Part shown: positions 53,910-62,443 of the stretch, piece after piece
How the letters are laid out: each line of letters begins with the position of its first letter
How positions within the stretch are numbered: the first letter of the stretch is position 1
Assembly: GCF_022134585.1 (NCBI RefSeq)
Contig: NZ_JAKNCT010000011.1
Coordinates: forward strand, 1-64,000
Direction: 5' to 3'
Length of the DNA: 64,000 bases
DNA from: Mesosutterella porci
GTDB taxonomy: Bacteria; Pseudomonadota; Gammaproteobacteria; Burkholderiales; Burkholderiaceae_F
The notes under the pieces: generated by a model
What the model was told of the DNA's origin: nothing
Databases searched by the model: none
The model's input: the letters and a program-made list of their open reading frames with translations, nothing else
Position numbers and translations under genes: made by a program

Positions 53910-55287
53910 AATCCAGCCCCGGCGCCTTGCGCCCCCCGATATTTCCCTGCGGGGCCTCATACGGCTGGCGAGCCCCCTTTTCGTTGCCAACATGGCGGTC
54001 ATGGGCAACGTCACCATCGACACCATCATGGCCGGCCGTATGGGCGCCGAGCACCTTGCCGCCATAGCGCTGGGCGGCGCCTCGACGGCCTGCCTGAACA
54101 TGCTGCTGATCGGGATCATCCAAGGGCTTTCGCCCATCTGCGGACACCACTTCGGTGCCCGTAAATTCGAGCTCATCGGCTATGAGATCAACCAGGCCTT
54201 TTACATCGTGTGCCTGCTGTCGCTGCTCGGCGTCCCCATCCTTGCCTGGACCGGCCTGTGGACTTCGCTCGGGCAGGTCACCGGAAACATCGCAAGGATA
54301 GCCTCCCTTTATCTGCTTTTTTCCGCACTGGCCCTGCCCTTCGCCCTGATCAGCCGAATCTTTATTTCCGTGAACGCAGCCATCAACCGGGCCCGGACCA
54401 CCATGTGGGTCTCCCTGCTGGTCCTCGCGCTCAAGGCCCCGGTCAACGCAGTGTTCATGTACGGTCTTTTCGGCCTCCCGGCCCTGGGCGGCGCCGGAGC
54501 CGGGCTGGCCAACGCAGTGCTTGTCTTCGCCTCGGCCCTGCTGTACCTGATGATTTTCTGCAAGGACCCCGCCTGCAGGAAAATGCGCGCACAGCGCCTG
54601 TCAGGCCCGGACCTGCGCGCCATGGGCGCCCAGCTACGCATCGGACTTCCGATCGGACTTTCCGTTTTCTTCGAAGTGAGCTCCTTCACTCTGATGGCCA
54701 TCTTCATCTCGCGGCTCGGGGCAACGGCGATTTCAGCTCACCAGATCGTGAGCAACATCACCTCCACCCTGTACATGGTCCCTCTTTCCATCGGCATTGC
54801 TTCAAGCGTTCTCGTGGCCCAGAGCCTGGGTTCCGGACACCCTGAAGCGGCTGAAGAGATGACGCACCGCGCCCTCCGCTTCACGATCCTCGCAGCGGCC
54901 GCAGCGAGCGCGCTCCTGTACTGCTTCAAAGGAGAGATCATCGGCATCTACACGCACGAAGGCAGCGTCGCGGCCCTCGCCCAGACTCTCATCCTCTGCG
55001 GCGTGATTTATCACACTTTCGACGCCACCCAGTCAGTGAGCAGCTTCATCCTCAGGGGCTACAAGATCGCCTGGGTGCCCATGGTGGTCTCAGGGCTGTC
55101 GCTGTGGTGCCTGGGGCTCGGAGGAGGCTACTTCCTCGGTTTCTGCGGCTCTCCGCTGGACGGGCCGATGGGGGCGCTGGGCTTTTGGATTGCCTGCTCG
55201 GCCGGCCTCATTCTTGCCGCGCTGTGCCTGGCAGGCTTTGCGCTGGCTCACGCGCGACATGTCACCCGCCTGAACGCCCGCAACTGA
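53893..55287 (+). CDS. MATE family multidrug/cation exporter (NorM-like)
   Basis: The 464-aa protein has 12 predicted TM segments in two halves. MATE signatures include MAGRMGAEHLAAIALG in the first half and ISRLGATAISAHQIVSNI in the second. Such proteins export cationic drugs using Na+ or H+. It starts inside the end of the PMT-like gene, so the pair is translationally coupled. The ~250 bp after it lead into the IS110 element. Confidence 0.9.
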   Translation: MSETTEIQPRRLAPPDISLRGLIRLASPLFVANMAVMGNVTIDTIMAGRMGAEHLAAIALGGASTACLNMLLIGIIQGLSPICGHHFGARKFELIGYEINQAFYIVCLLSLLGVPILAWTGLWTSLGQVTGNIARIASLYLLFSALALPFALISRIFISVNAAINRARTTMWVSLLVLALKAPVNAVFMYGLFGLPALGGAGAGLANAVLVFASALLYLMIFCKDPACRKMRAQRLSGPDLRAMGAQLRIGLPIGLSVFFEVSSFTLMAIFISRLGATAISAHQIVSNITSTLYMVPLSIGIASSVLVAQSLGSGHPEAAEEMTHRALRFTILAAAAASALLYCFKGEIIGIYTHEGSVAALAQTLILCGVIYHTFDATQSVSSFILRGYKIAWVPMVVSGLSLWCLGLGGGYFLGFCGSPLDGPMGALGFWIACSAGLILAALCLAGFALAHARHVTRLNARN

Positions 55288-55360
55288 TGCTGGGGAAAAA
55301 ATGCGGGCCGCGATCCCCACACATCCTCTGAAGATTTCGCTGCGTACCGCCTCTCCCCCT

Positions 55361-55530
55361 GCCCGGGCAGCCTCCTGTCCGGGCTTGCACTCCGATACTC
55401 ATATAGCCCTTTGCAGGGCTAACGAGAGAAAAGTCAAAAAAGACAACGACTCAGAAGATAAGTTCTGAAGCGTTGTCAGCGACGAAAAGCTCCGTTAAAT
55501 TTTAAGTGTTCTCAATAGCTTAAAAAGGGA
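55361..55530 (+). ncRNA. Candidate bridge-RNA region of the IS110 element
   Basis: Upstream of the transposase lie GCCCGG/CCGGGC (55361-55384) and TAGCCCT-TTGC-AGGGCTA (55404-55421). A longer stem-loop, GACAACG/CGTTGTC, encloses CAGAA/TTCTG across a symmetric 3x3 internal loop (55442-55477). IS110-group elements encode a bridge RNA in this position, with internal loops that pair with target and donor DNA. Whether these loops match the element ends cannot be settled without the borders. Confidence 0.28.
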
Positions 55531-55538
55531 GTTTCGTC

Positions 55539-56795
55539 ATGCCTAAGACTACCACAGATTCCTGTCCCACCATCGACCGCACCAATTTCATTGGCATCGA
55601 TCTTCTTTCCAACAATATCTTCGTCTGCGTCCTGGTCAACACAATCGATCCCCAATCTGGTCAGCTGGGCTGCCGTGCCATCTATAAGAGGAAAATCCCG
55701 TTGGAGCCAGGGCTGCAGCATGTTGCTGAGGCCCTGGAGCCTTACTGTTCGGTTCCTCACGTTGCGACAGTTGAGTCAACCTACAACTGGTATGGATTAG
55801 CCGATTTGTTTGAATCCCGCGGAGGGATATTGAAATTGGCTGACCCCACTACAGTCAAAAAATTCAAGGCTAAATTTTCGGATGACAAATCTGATGCTGA
55901 ATTTTTGGCAGACCGTCTGCGGCTGAATGACTTGAAAACAACTGAAATCATTCCTCGAAACGCCCGGTCTTTCAGGGATTTGGTTCGTCTTCGCAACTCG
56001 TTGATCCAGGACCGATCGCGGTACGCCGTCATATTGATCAACATGATCAACAATCAGTGCTGCGAGCGTATCAATCGTACGGCTATCGTCCATTGGGCTG
56101 AAGAACTTCAACGCAGCGGTCAGCTTCCCGAGAAGCTGACCGCTACTTTACACAATGATTGCATCCTCAGGAAGGTAGAGGTGAATTTGAGAATGTTTAC
56201 CTCCTGCTCCGAAGAAATCAAACGCATCGAGGCGGCCATCGTGGAAACAGCCCGGAAGGCTCCGCAGCACTGTCATCAGTACCTGAAAATTCTTCAGAGC
56301 ATCAAAGGCTGCGGAGAAGTCATCTCCACTGTGTTGGCTTCAGAAATTCATGATATCCGGCGATTTCGTAATGCAAAAAATTTTGTGCCCTGCTGCAGAC
56401 TCGCTCCTACAGAGCGTTTGTCGAATGGGAAAGTCAAAGGAGAAGGGAACGCTAAAAACGATAACGCTTATCTCAGCTGGGCTTTTACCGAACTGGCCAA
56501 TCTTGTGGTTCGCTTCAATCCGCCGGCCAAGAAAAAATTTGACAGACTGCTTTCTAAACGGAACGGCTTGAGGTGCCGGGCGATACGACCGATCGCCGCG
56601 ATGCTGGCGAGGGCGGTGTACTACATGCTTCGCGATAAAAAGGATTTTCAACTGGAGATGCTGTTTGGCAGCAGCGGATCGAAAGTCAAAAGAACCAGGC
56701 CGCTTTCAGAGCCTGAATCTCAGAATAAAGAATTTACCGAGAAACTCCAAACCCGAGGTGGGGGGATGAGACTTTCTGTGAATGAACCCATTTGA
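55539..56795 (+). CDS. IS110-family transposase (DEDD + serine recombinase)
   Basis: The 418-aa protein has the RuvC-like N-terminal domain with D21 (FIGIDLLSN), E79 (VESTYNW), D116 and D119 (DDKSDAEFLA). The C-terminal Transposase_20 domain contains SIKGCGEV, FVPCCRLAP, the candidate catalytic S295 (RLSNGK) and GNAKNDNAYL. All catalytic positions of the IS110 DEDD-Ser pattern appear present, so the gene looks functional. GGGAG precedes the ATG. Confidence 0.92.
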   Translation: MPKTTTDSCPTIDRTNFIGIDLLSNNIFVCVLVNTIDPQSGQLGCRAIYKRKIPLEPGLQHVAEALEPYCSVPHVATVESTYNWYGLADLFESRGGILKLADPTTVKKFKAKFSDDKSDAEFLADRLRLNDLKTTEIIPRNARSFRDLVRLRNSLIQDRSRYAVILINMINNQCCERINRTAIVHWAEELQRSGQLPEKLTATLHNDCILRKVEVNLRMFTSCSEEIKRIEAAIVETARKAPQHCHQYLKILQSIKGCGEVISTVLASEIHDIRRFRNAKNFVPCCRLAPTERLSNGKVKGEGNAKNDNAYLSWAFTELANLVVRFNPPAKKKFDRLLSKRNGLRCRAIRPIAAMLARAVYYMLRDKKDFQLEMLFGSSGSKVKRTRPLSEPESQNKEFTEKLQTRGGGMRLSVNEPI

Positions 56796-57282
56796 CCCCG
56801 ATTGGGAAGAGCTTACTCGGTAAGCCCAACATTGGTTGCAAAACTGAATTCGTGAATTCGGCCGATTCCTGAACCCTTCGACGGGCGGCAGCTTCTGCGG
56901 AGACTATGCTGTGATTCCTGAAAAAATACTTGGGACTGGAATCGGACCAGATTGAAGTGAATGGCCCAGGCCTTTTAATCGGCGCTGGGGAGGGCAACAG
57001 AAGTCCCCGAATCCGGATGTGTACCTGTCCGAATACACGACGTAAATTGTTTCACTTCCCGATCGAACCTCGAATTCAAAAAGCGACTTAGGGAACTTCT
57101 GGTTATTGAGAATCACAATGGCTGGTTAAAACAGCCATGGAGTTTTGTTGTCGAAAAGAAACAAATTGACATAGGGGGCTAAATGTGCCCCCCTGCAGCC
57201 GCTTTAAGCGCGCCGGTCCTGCTACGCGCCCCTGGCCGCCCAAAGGGCCCTAGCCCTGATTCTTTTTTCAAAATCCAATTGC
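56796..57282. other. Non-coding region downstream of the IS110 transposase
   Basis: No recognised gene. It holds a perfect ATGGCTG-gttaaaa-CAGCCAT hairpin (57118-57138) and a GGGGGC/GCCCCC stem (57174-57192). A minus-strand frame of 70 codons (56904-57116) has no known family and is not called. The first ~380 bp share the AT-richer base composition of the IS. Confidence 0.4.
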
Positions 57283-57318
57283 AAAACACCCGGAAAGCGT
57301 TCTGGCGCCTTCCGGGTG
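57283..57318 (-). terminator. Terminator of htpX
   Basis: On the minus strand CACCCGGAA and TTCCGGGTG form a 9-bp stem, followed by TTTTGC. Confidence 0.8.
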
Positions 57319-57365
57319 CTGAATCGGAGAAACGGGTTGCGGGCTTTTCCCTCGCGCCTGCTTCC

Positions 57366-58259
57366 TCAGGCCTGAAGGTTGCGCAGGGCCGCGATCCTGT
57401 CCTCAATGGAGGGATGAGAGGCGAAAAGAGAGCCGACGCCGCCGGTGATTCCAAAGCCGCGCGCAGCGCCCGGAAGCTCCTCGGAAGTGATGGAGCCGAG
57501 CCTCTGGAGCGCAGCGATCATCGCGTCCGGAGACCCCAGCAGCATGGCGGAACCCGCGTCCGCATGGTATTCGCGCCAGCGCGAAAACGCGGCCACAACC
57601 ATTCCGGCAAGCAGGCCCAGAACAATATTCAGGATCATCGAGGTGATGTAGTAGCCAGCGCCGGGAGCGTCGCTTTCATTCCTGAGCACCTGCCGGTCGA
57701 CCACCCAGCCGACAAGCCGGGAGAGGAAAATGACGAAGGTGTTCATCACGCCCTGAACCAGCGTCATCGTGACCATGTCGCCGTTGGCCACGTGGCTCAT
57801 CTCATGGCCGAGTACCGCCTCAACTTCCTTCTTGTTCATCAGCTGGAGCAGGCCGGTTGAAACCGCCACGAGCGAGTCGCCTTTGGTCGGGCCGGTTGCA
57901 AAGGCGTTGGGCGCGCCCTCGTAGATGCCGACCTCTGGCATGGGCACGTTGGCCTTTTCAGCCAGCCCTCTCACCGTGCTCACGAGCCAGGCTTCAAGAT
58001 TGGTCGCGGGATGTTCCGTATCAATCATCTGCAGACCCATCGTCGCCTTTACGATCATCTTCGAGGTGAGCAGCGACATAATCGACCCGGCGAAGCCCAC
58101 CACCAGGGCGAAGACGCTCAGCGTCGAAAGGTTGATGGACTGCCCAGCCATGTCGCCCCAGTTGATCCCGAAAAGAACCCCTATCACCGTGAGCACGAGG
58201 TTCAGCATCACAACGATGGCAAGGTTGGTCAAAATAAACAGGCCGATGCGCTTTAACAT
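57366..58259 (-). CDS. htpX: Membrane zinc protease HtpX
   Basis: The 297-aa M48 protease helps remove misfolded membrane proteins, partly redundant with FtsH. TM segments lie at about 7-27 and 45-66; the zinc motif is HEMSH at 152-156, and a second pair of TM segments follows. Length is normal (E. coli 293 aa). It stands alone, with a terminator behind it. Confidence 0.94.
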   Translation of the reverse strand: MLKRIGLFILTNLAIVVMLNLVLTVIGVLFGINWGDMAGQSINLSTLSVFALVVGFAGSIMSLLTSKMIVKATMGLQMIDTEHPATNLEAWLVSTVRGLAEKANVPMPEVGIYEGAPNAFATGPTKGDSLVAVSTGLLQLMNKKEVEAVLGHEMSHVANGDMVTMTLVQGVMNTFVIFLSRLVGWVVDRQVLRNESDAPGAGYYITSMILNIVLGLLAGMVVAAFSRWREYHADAGSAMLLGSPDAMIAALQRLGSITSEELPGAARGFGITGGVGSLFASHPSIEDRIAALRNLQA

Positions 58260-58396
58260 TTCTTTCCTTTCTCGCTAAATCACAAGTCCGCCGCAGACTC
58301 CTCGGAGCGGAGCTATAGATGACTATTTTAAGAATTTGTCAAATATCAAACGTTTCCTGTCGGCTAAAAATGTAAACAATCTTATAGAACGGGCGC

Positions 58397-59572
58397 TCAC
58401 TTCTTCATCGAGGCCTGGTCCTGCACCCGCAGGGTCGGATAGGTGTCCCATTCGCCGCAGCCCGGGCACTGCCAGAGATAGCTGTGCGACAGGAAGCCGC
58501 ATTTTCTGCACTGGAACCGGCCCTGGCGGTCCGACTCCTTCTTAAGCAGAGCTGTCAGCCCCTGGAGCTGCTTGTCATCCGGGTTCAACCGGTTGCGAAG
58601 CTCCATCGCAATGGAGAGAATGCCAAGGGACGGATGCCCCTCCATCGCCTCGCTCACCACCTGTGTAGCTGCCTTCTCGCCGTGGCAGGCAAGCGCCTCG
58701 TTCATGGTGAGGTCCACCACCTCAGCGGAAGGAAACTTCTCGAGGGCTTCCCGGAGCACGGCCTCGGCTTCGTTTTGTTTCCCCATCTTTTCATAAGTCT
58801 TCACAAGGCGGGAGACGACCAGCGGATAATGGTCGGGAGAATGTCTGCGAATTTCGTTCCAGGCCTCTACAGCTCCCTGAGCGTCGCCCTCCTGGGCCAG
58901 CATGTCGCCCTTGAGCATAAGCGCCCTCGGCGCTCTCGGGCGGACAGCCAGAGCCGCGTTGATTTCGGCACGTGCGGCCTGGCTGTTTTTGCTCCTGAGG
59001 GCCTCCTCGGCTCTCTCGCAGTGGAAATGGGCGATATCGGCGCTGTGGTCCTCGGAGGCCTCCTTTTCCAGGCGCTTCGCTGCCGCTATGGCCTCCGTCC
59101 AGTCATGCTCCGTGCACCGGATTTTCAAAAGCTGCCTGAGCGCCTCCAGGTGATAGGAAGGACTTCCCGACAGCTTCTCGTAGCACTCGATCGCCTTGTC
59201 GTAGATACCCGCCTTCAGATAGTCGAGCGCAAGCTCGGAAAGCGCCCTGAGGCGGTCCTCGTCGCCAAGGTCCGCTCGGTTTATCAGGTGAGTGTGGATT
59301 CGGATGGCGCGCTCAAACTCGCCGCGGCGGCAAAACAAATTGCCCAAGGCGTGATGCAGTTCCACTGTCTCGGAGTCCACCTTGGCCACTTCGATGAAGG
59401 CGTCGATCGCCTTGTCCGGCTCGTTTGAAAGCAGCAGCGACAAGCCTCTGAAGTAATTGTCAGGAAGGTCTTTATTCTCTTCCTGCCGCTGCCTCGCATC
59501 AAAACCGCGCAGAAACCACCCCGCGGCAAAAAGCACCGGGACAATGATCAAATACCAGAGTTCAAGTTCCAT
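58397..59572 (-). CDS. lapB: LPS assembly regulator LapB (YciM)
   Basis: The 391-aa protein has one N-terminal TM (ELWYLIIVPVLFAAGWFLRGFD), about nine TPR-type repeats and a C-terminal rubredoxin-like zinc site (CRKCGF...CPGCGEW). LapB works with FtsH to control LpxC and so LPS synthesis; ftsH is also in this window. The ATG at 59572 starts the conserved MELELWYL. In most proteobacteria ihfB lies between rpsA and lapB; here it does not. Confidence 0.93.
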   Translation of the reverse strand: MELELWYLIIVPVLFAAGWFLRGFDARQRQEENKDLPDNYFRGLSLLLSNEPDKAIDAFIEVAKVDSETVELHHALGNLFCRRGEFERAIRIHTHLINRADLGDEDRLRALSELALDYLKAGIYDKAIECYEKLSGSPSYHLEALRQLLKIRCTEHDWTEAIAAAKRLEKEASEDHSADIAHFHCERAEEALRSKNSQAARAEINAALAVRPRAPRALMLKGDMLAQEGDAQGAVEAWNEIRRHSPDHYPLVVSRLVKTYEKMGKQNEAEAVLREALEKFPSAEVVDLTMNEALACHGEKAATQVVSEAMEGHPSLGILSIAMELRNRLNPDDKQLQGLTALLKKESDRQGRFQCRKCGFLSHSYLWQCPGCGEWDTYPTLRVQDQASMKK

Positions 59573-59837
59573 TTTTTTCCGTTCCGGCTGAACAACACTG
59601 CTGATTTTAAGAGAGTGCTGCGGCAGAGACTTGCCGCAGGCGAATGTGGAAAGGGGCGGCTTCCGGCAGTCTCGCCATGGCGGCCCTGGCCGGCAGCACC
59701 GGGACAAGCCCCGCCCCAAGGAGAGTTCAAGTCTAGCGGCTGCCCGGCGTCAGGGCCCGCGCCTATTCCTCTGGTGCGGACAGAAGCCTGGATCCTGCAT
59801 GAAGAGCCCTGAGGATCCTGACCCACACGGGACGCCT
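59573..59837. other. Intergenic region between rpsA and lapB
   Basis: No ihfB, lapA or other gene remnant is recognisable on either strand. A perfect inverted repeat CTGCGGCA-GAGACT-TGCCGCAG (59618-59639) sits just upstream of a TTAAAAT -10-like box (59610-59604, minus strand), making it a candidate operator for lapB. Confidence 0.4.
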
Positions 59838-59874
59838 AAAAAAAGGACGCAGCAAGCTGCGTCCTTTTTTATTT
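59838..59874. terminator. Bidirectional terminator after rpsA
   Basis: GGACGCAG and CTGCGTCC form an 8-bp stem with the loop CAAG, flanked by A and T runs on both sides. It ends rpsA on the minus strand. Confidence 0.9.
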
Positions 59875-59921
59875 TTCAGGTCATTCAGAACTCTCAGCCC
59901 CTGAATGGCCTGCTGTTACTC

Positions 59922-61616
59922 TCAGTGATTGCCCAGCTTGGCCTTGAGCAGAGCGCCCAGGTTGGTCGTGCCGGCAGACGGAGCGTCGCTGTTCATGCGT
60001 TCCATGGCGCGGCGGGCTTCGGCGGCTTCCTTCTGCTTGATAGACAGCTGGATGTTGCGGGTCTTGCGGTCAACGCTGATGATGACGGCAGAGACCTTGT
60101 CGCCCACCTTGAGCTGGGTGGTGGCGTCCTCAACGCGATCCGGGGAAATCTCGGAGGCGCGCAGATAGGCTTCCGTGTCATTACCGAGGTCGATCACGGC
60201 ACCGCGGGCATCCACGGACTTGACGGTTCCCTCAACCACAGAGCCCTTCTCGTGAGAGCCCGCGAAGTCAGAGAACGGATCGCCGGAGAGCTGCTTGATG
60301 CCCAGGCTGATGCGCTCGCGATCAGTGTCGATGGACAGAACAACCGCCTCGACTTCATCGCCCTTCTTGTAGTTTCGGATGGCCTGCTCGCCGGGTTCCT
60401 TCCAAGAGAGATCGGAGAGGTGAACCAGGCCGTCAATGCCGCCGTCAAGGCCGATGAACACGCCGAAGTCCGTAATGGACTTGATCTGGCCCTTGACGCG
60501 GTCGCCCTTCTTGTGGGTCTGAGCGAACTCTTCCCACGGATTGGCCTTGCACTGCTTCATGCCGAGGCTGATGCGGCGGCGCTCTTCGTCGATGTCGAGC
60601 ACCATCACCTCAACTTCCTCGCCAAGCGTCACAACCTTGCGCGGATCAACGTTCTTGTTGGTCCAGTCCATTTCAGAGACGTGGACCAGGCCTTCGATGC
60701 CGTCCTCGATCTCAACAAAGGCGCCGTACTCGGTAATGTTGGAAACCTTGCCAAACAGGCGGGTGCCGGCGGGATAGCGGCGGGCGATGCCGATCCACGG
60801 ATCCTCGCCCAGCTGCTTGAGGCCGAGGGACACGCGGGCGCGCTCGCGGTCGAACTTGAGAACCTTGGTCTCGATTTCCTGTCCCACCTGAACCACTTCG
60901 CTCGGATGATGGACGCGGCGCCAGGCCAGGTCGGTGATATGGAGCAGGCCGTCGATGCCGCCCAGGTCAACGAACGCACCGTAATCGGTGATGTTCTTGA
61001 CGACGCCCTTGACGATGGCGCCTTCCTTCAGGGTGGCCAGCAGCTTGTTGCGCTCCTCGCCCATGTTCGCCTCGAGCACGGCGCGGCGGGAGACCACCAC
61101 GTTGTTGCGCTTGCGATCGAGCTTGATCACCTTGAACTCAAGGGTCTTGCCCTCATAGGGGGTCGTGTCGCGGACCGGGCGGGTGTCCACGAGGGAGCCC
61201 GGCAGGAATGCGCGGATGCCGTTGGTCATGACGGTCAGGCCGCCCTTGACCTTGCCGGTAATCGTGCCAGTTACCAGCTCACCGGACTCCTGAGCCTTTT
61301 CGAGATTCATCCAGGCCGCGAGACGCTTGGCCTTGTCGCGCGACAGGATCGTATCGCCGTAGCCGTTTTCAACGGACTCAATGGCCACGGAAACAAAGTC
61401 GCCGGGCTTGACGGCGACGTTGCCCTGGTCATCCTTGAACTCATCAATCGGAATGTAGGCTTCGGACTTGAGGCCGGCGTTGACGACCACGAAGTTATAG
61501 TCAACGCGGACCACTTCCGCAGAAATCACTTCACCAGGGCGCATCTCCTGGGAGGCAAGGCTCTGGTTGAACAGTTCGGCAAAGGATTCGGTTTTGCTGG
61601 TTTCAGTGTTGGACAT
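59922..61616 (-). CDS. rpsA: 30S ribosomal protein S1
   Basis: The 564-aa protein has six S1 RNA-binding domains, each with a copy of the G-x-V/T-x-x-I-x-x-x-G-A-F/V-V/I-D pattern (for example [17 protein letters not shown]). It recruits mRNA to the ribosome. The ATG at 61616 follows TTTTTATTTTTTC and has no Shine-Dalgarno, as is usual for rpsA, whose translation is autoregulated. A terminator-like hairpin lies immediately upstream. Confidence 0.97.
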   Translation of the reverse strand: MSNTETSKTESFAELFNQSLASQEMRPGEVISAEVVRVDYNFVVVNAGLKSEAYIPIDEFKDDQGNVAVKPGDFVSVAIESVENGYGDTILSRDKAKRLAAWMNLEKAQESGELVTGTITGKVKGGLTVMTNGIRAFLPGSLVDTRPVRDTTPYEGKTLEFKVIKLDRKRNNVVVSRRAVLEANMGEERNKLLATLKEGAIVKGVVKNITDYGAFVDLGGIDGLLHITDLAWRRVHHPSEVVQVGQEIETKVLKFDRERARVSLGLKQLGEDPWIGIARRYPAGTRLFGKVSNITEYGAFVEIEDGIEGLVHVSEMDWTNKNVDPRKVVTLGEEVEVMVLDIDEERRRISLGMKQCKANPWEEFAQTHKKGDRVKGQIKSITDFGVFIGLDGGIDGLVHLSDLSWKEPGEQAIRNYKKGDEVEAVVLSIDTDRERISLGIKQLSGDPFSDFAGSHEKGSVVEGTVKSVDARGAVIDLGNDTEAYLRASEISPDRVEDATTQLKVGDKVSAVIISVDRKTRNIQLSIKQKEAAEARRAMERMNSDAPSAGTTNLGALLKAKLGNH

Positions 61617-61617
61617 G

Positions 61618-61659
61618 AAAAAATAAAAACGCCCTTCACGCCTCTAGCGCGCGAAGGCG
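61618..61659 (-). promoter_or_regulatory. Hairpin and U-rich tract in the rpsA leader
   Basis: On the minus strand CGCCTTC (61659-61653) pairs with GAAGGGCG (61637-61630), followed by TTTTTATTTTTT and, within three nt, the rpsA ATG. It could end cmk transcripts, attenuate rpsA or present the U-rich site that S1 binds. Confidence 0.6.
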
Positions 61660-61735
61660 AGTTAGTCAAAAAAGCGAGAGCAAACGCCCTGAAGGCCTTG
61701 TCCCGCCAGTCATCGGCACGACTTGAAAACGCGGA

Positions 61736-62419
61736 TCAGTCCGCCCCGCCGAGTGAAACCTGGTCGTACCAGTGCAGGATTTTCACTACGGTCTCCTGAA
61801 TCGTCAGGCAGGAGGAGTCCAGGATCTTAGCCCCTTCGGCAGGAACGAGCGGCGCGTGCATGCGCTGCATGTCCCGGCGGTCTCTTTCTGCCATTTCAGA
61901 GACAAGAGTATCTAGTTTAACGTCAATCCCTTTTTCTATCAACTGCTTATAACGGCGTCGCGCACGGGTTTCCACCGATGCCGTCAGAAAAACCTTGAGG
62001 CAGGCGTCGGGGAAGATGACCGAGCCCATGTCGCGGCCGTCGGCCACGAGGCCCGGCTGCTTTCTCTCGCGGCGCTGAAGCTCAAAAAGCGCATCGCGGA
62101 CCGACGGAATCTGAGCTGCCAGGGAAGCGGCCGTGCCGACCTCTTCGGTGCGGATTTCCTTGGAGATGTCTTCATCGCCCAGCAACACGCGTCCGCAGAC
62201 GAATCTCGGAGCGATCGCGATGGCGTGGGCCGTCACCGCCGCCATATCCGAAAAATCCACATGCGAGCGCAGGCAGGCCAAGCCCACGATGCGGTACAGG
62301 GCGCCCGAGTCCAGATAATGGAATCCCAGAGTCTGGGCCACTCGCTGGGCCACGGTTCCTTTGCCGCTTGCTGTTGGCCCGTCAATGGCAATGACGGGGA
62401 TAGCCGCTTCGTTCATCAT
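61736..62419 (-). CDS. cmk: Cytidylate kinase
   Basis: The 227-aa enzyme phosphorylates CMP and dCMP. It has the P-loop GPTASGKGT (14-22), the CMP-binding DSGALYR and GLVADGRDMGSVIF. It lies between aroA and rpsA, 24 bp after aroA. Confidence 0.96.
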   Translation of the reverse strand: MMNEAAIPVIAIDGPTASGKGTVAQRVAQTLGFHYLDSGALYRIVGLACLRSHVDFSDMAAVTAHAIAIAPRFVCGRVLLGDEDISKEIRTEEVGTAASLAAQIPSVRDALFELQRRERKQPGLVADGRDMGSVIFPDACLKVFLTASVETRARRRYKQLIEKGIDVKLDTLVSEMAERDRRDMQRMHAPLVPAEGAKILDSSCLTIQETVVKILHWYDQVSLGGAD

Positions 62420-62443
62420 TTCCTCACGCCTTCAAAACAAAAA

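Larger units (their letters stand above)
55290..57195 (+). mobile_element. IS110-family element (approximate borders)
   Basis: The region is visibly richer in A and T than its neighbours and holds an IS110 transposase with long non-coding flanks (about 250 bp before, 370-400 bp after). No terminal inverted repeats are evident, as expected for IS110. Borders are guesses: left somewhere in 55290-55440, right near 57140-57195, where a GGGGGC/GCCCCC hairpin marks the return to GC-rich sequence. Confidence 0.6.

Noticed and set aside
56904-57116. Minus-strand 70-codon frame downstream of the IS110 transposase
   Set aside because: It reads smoothly but has no known family and no clear ribosome binding site, and it lies in probable IS non-coding DNA.
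59573-59837. ihfB or lapA remnant between rpsA and lapB
   Set aside because: Neither strand translates to IHF-beta or LapA-like sequence in any frame I read.
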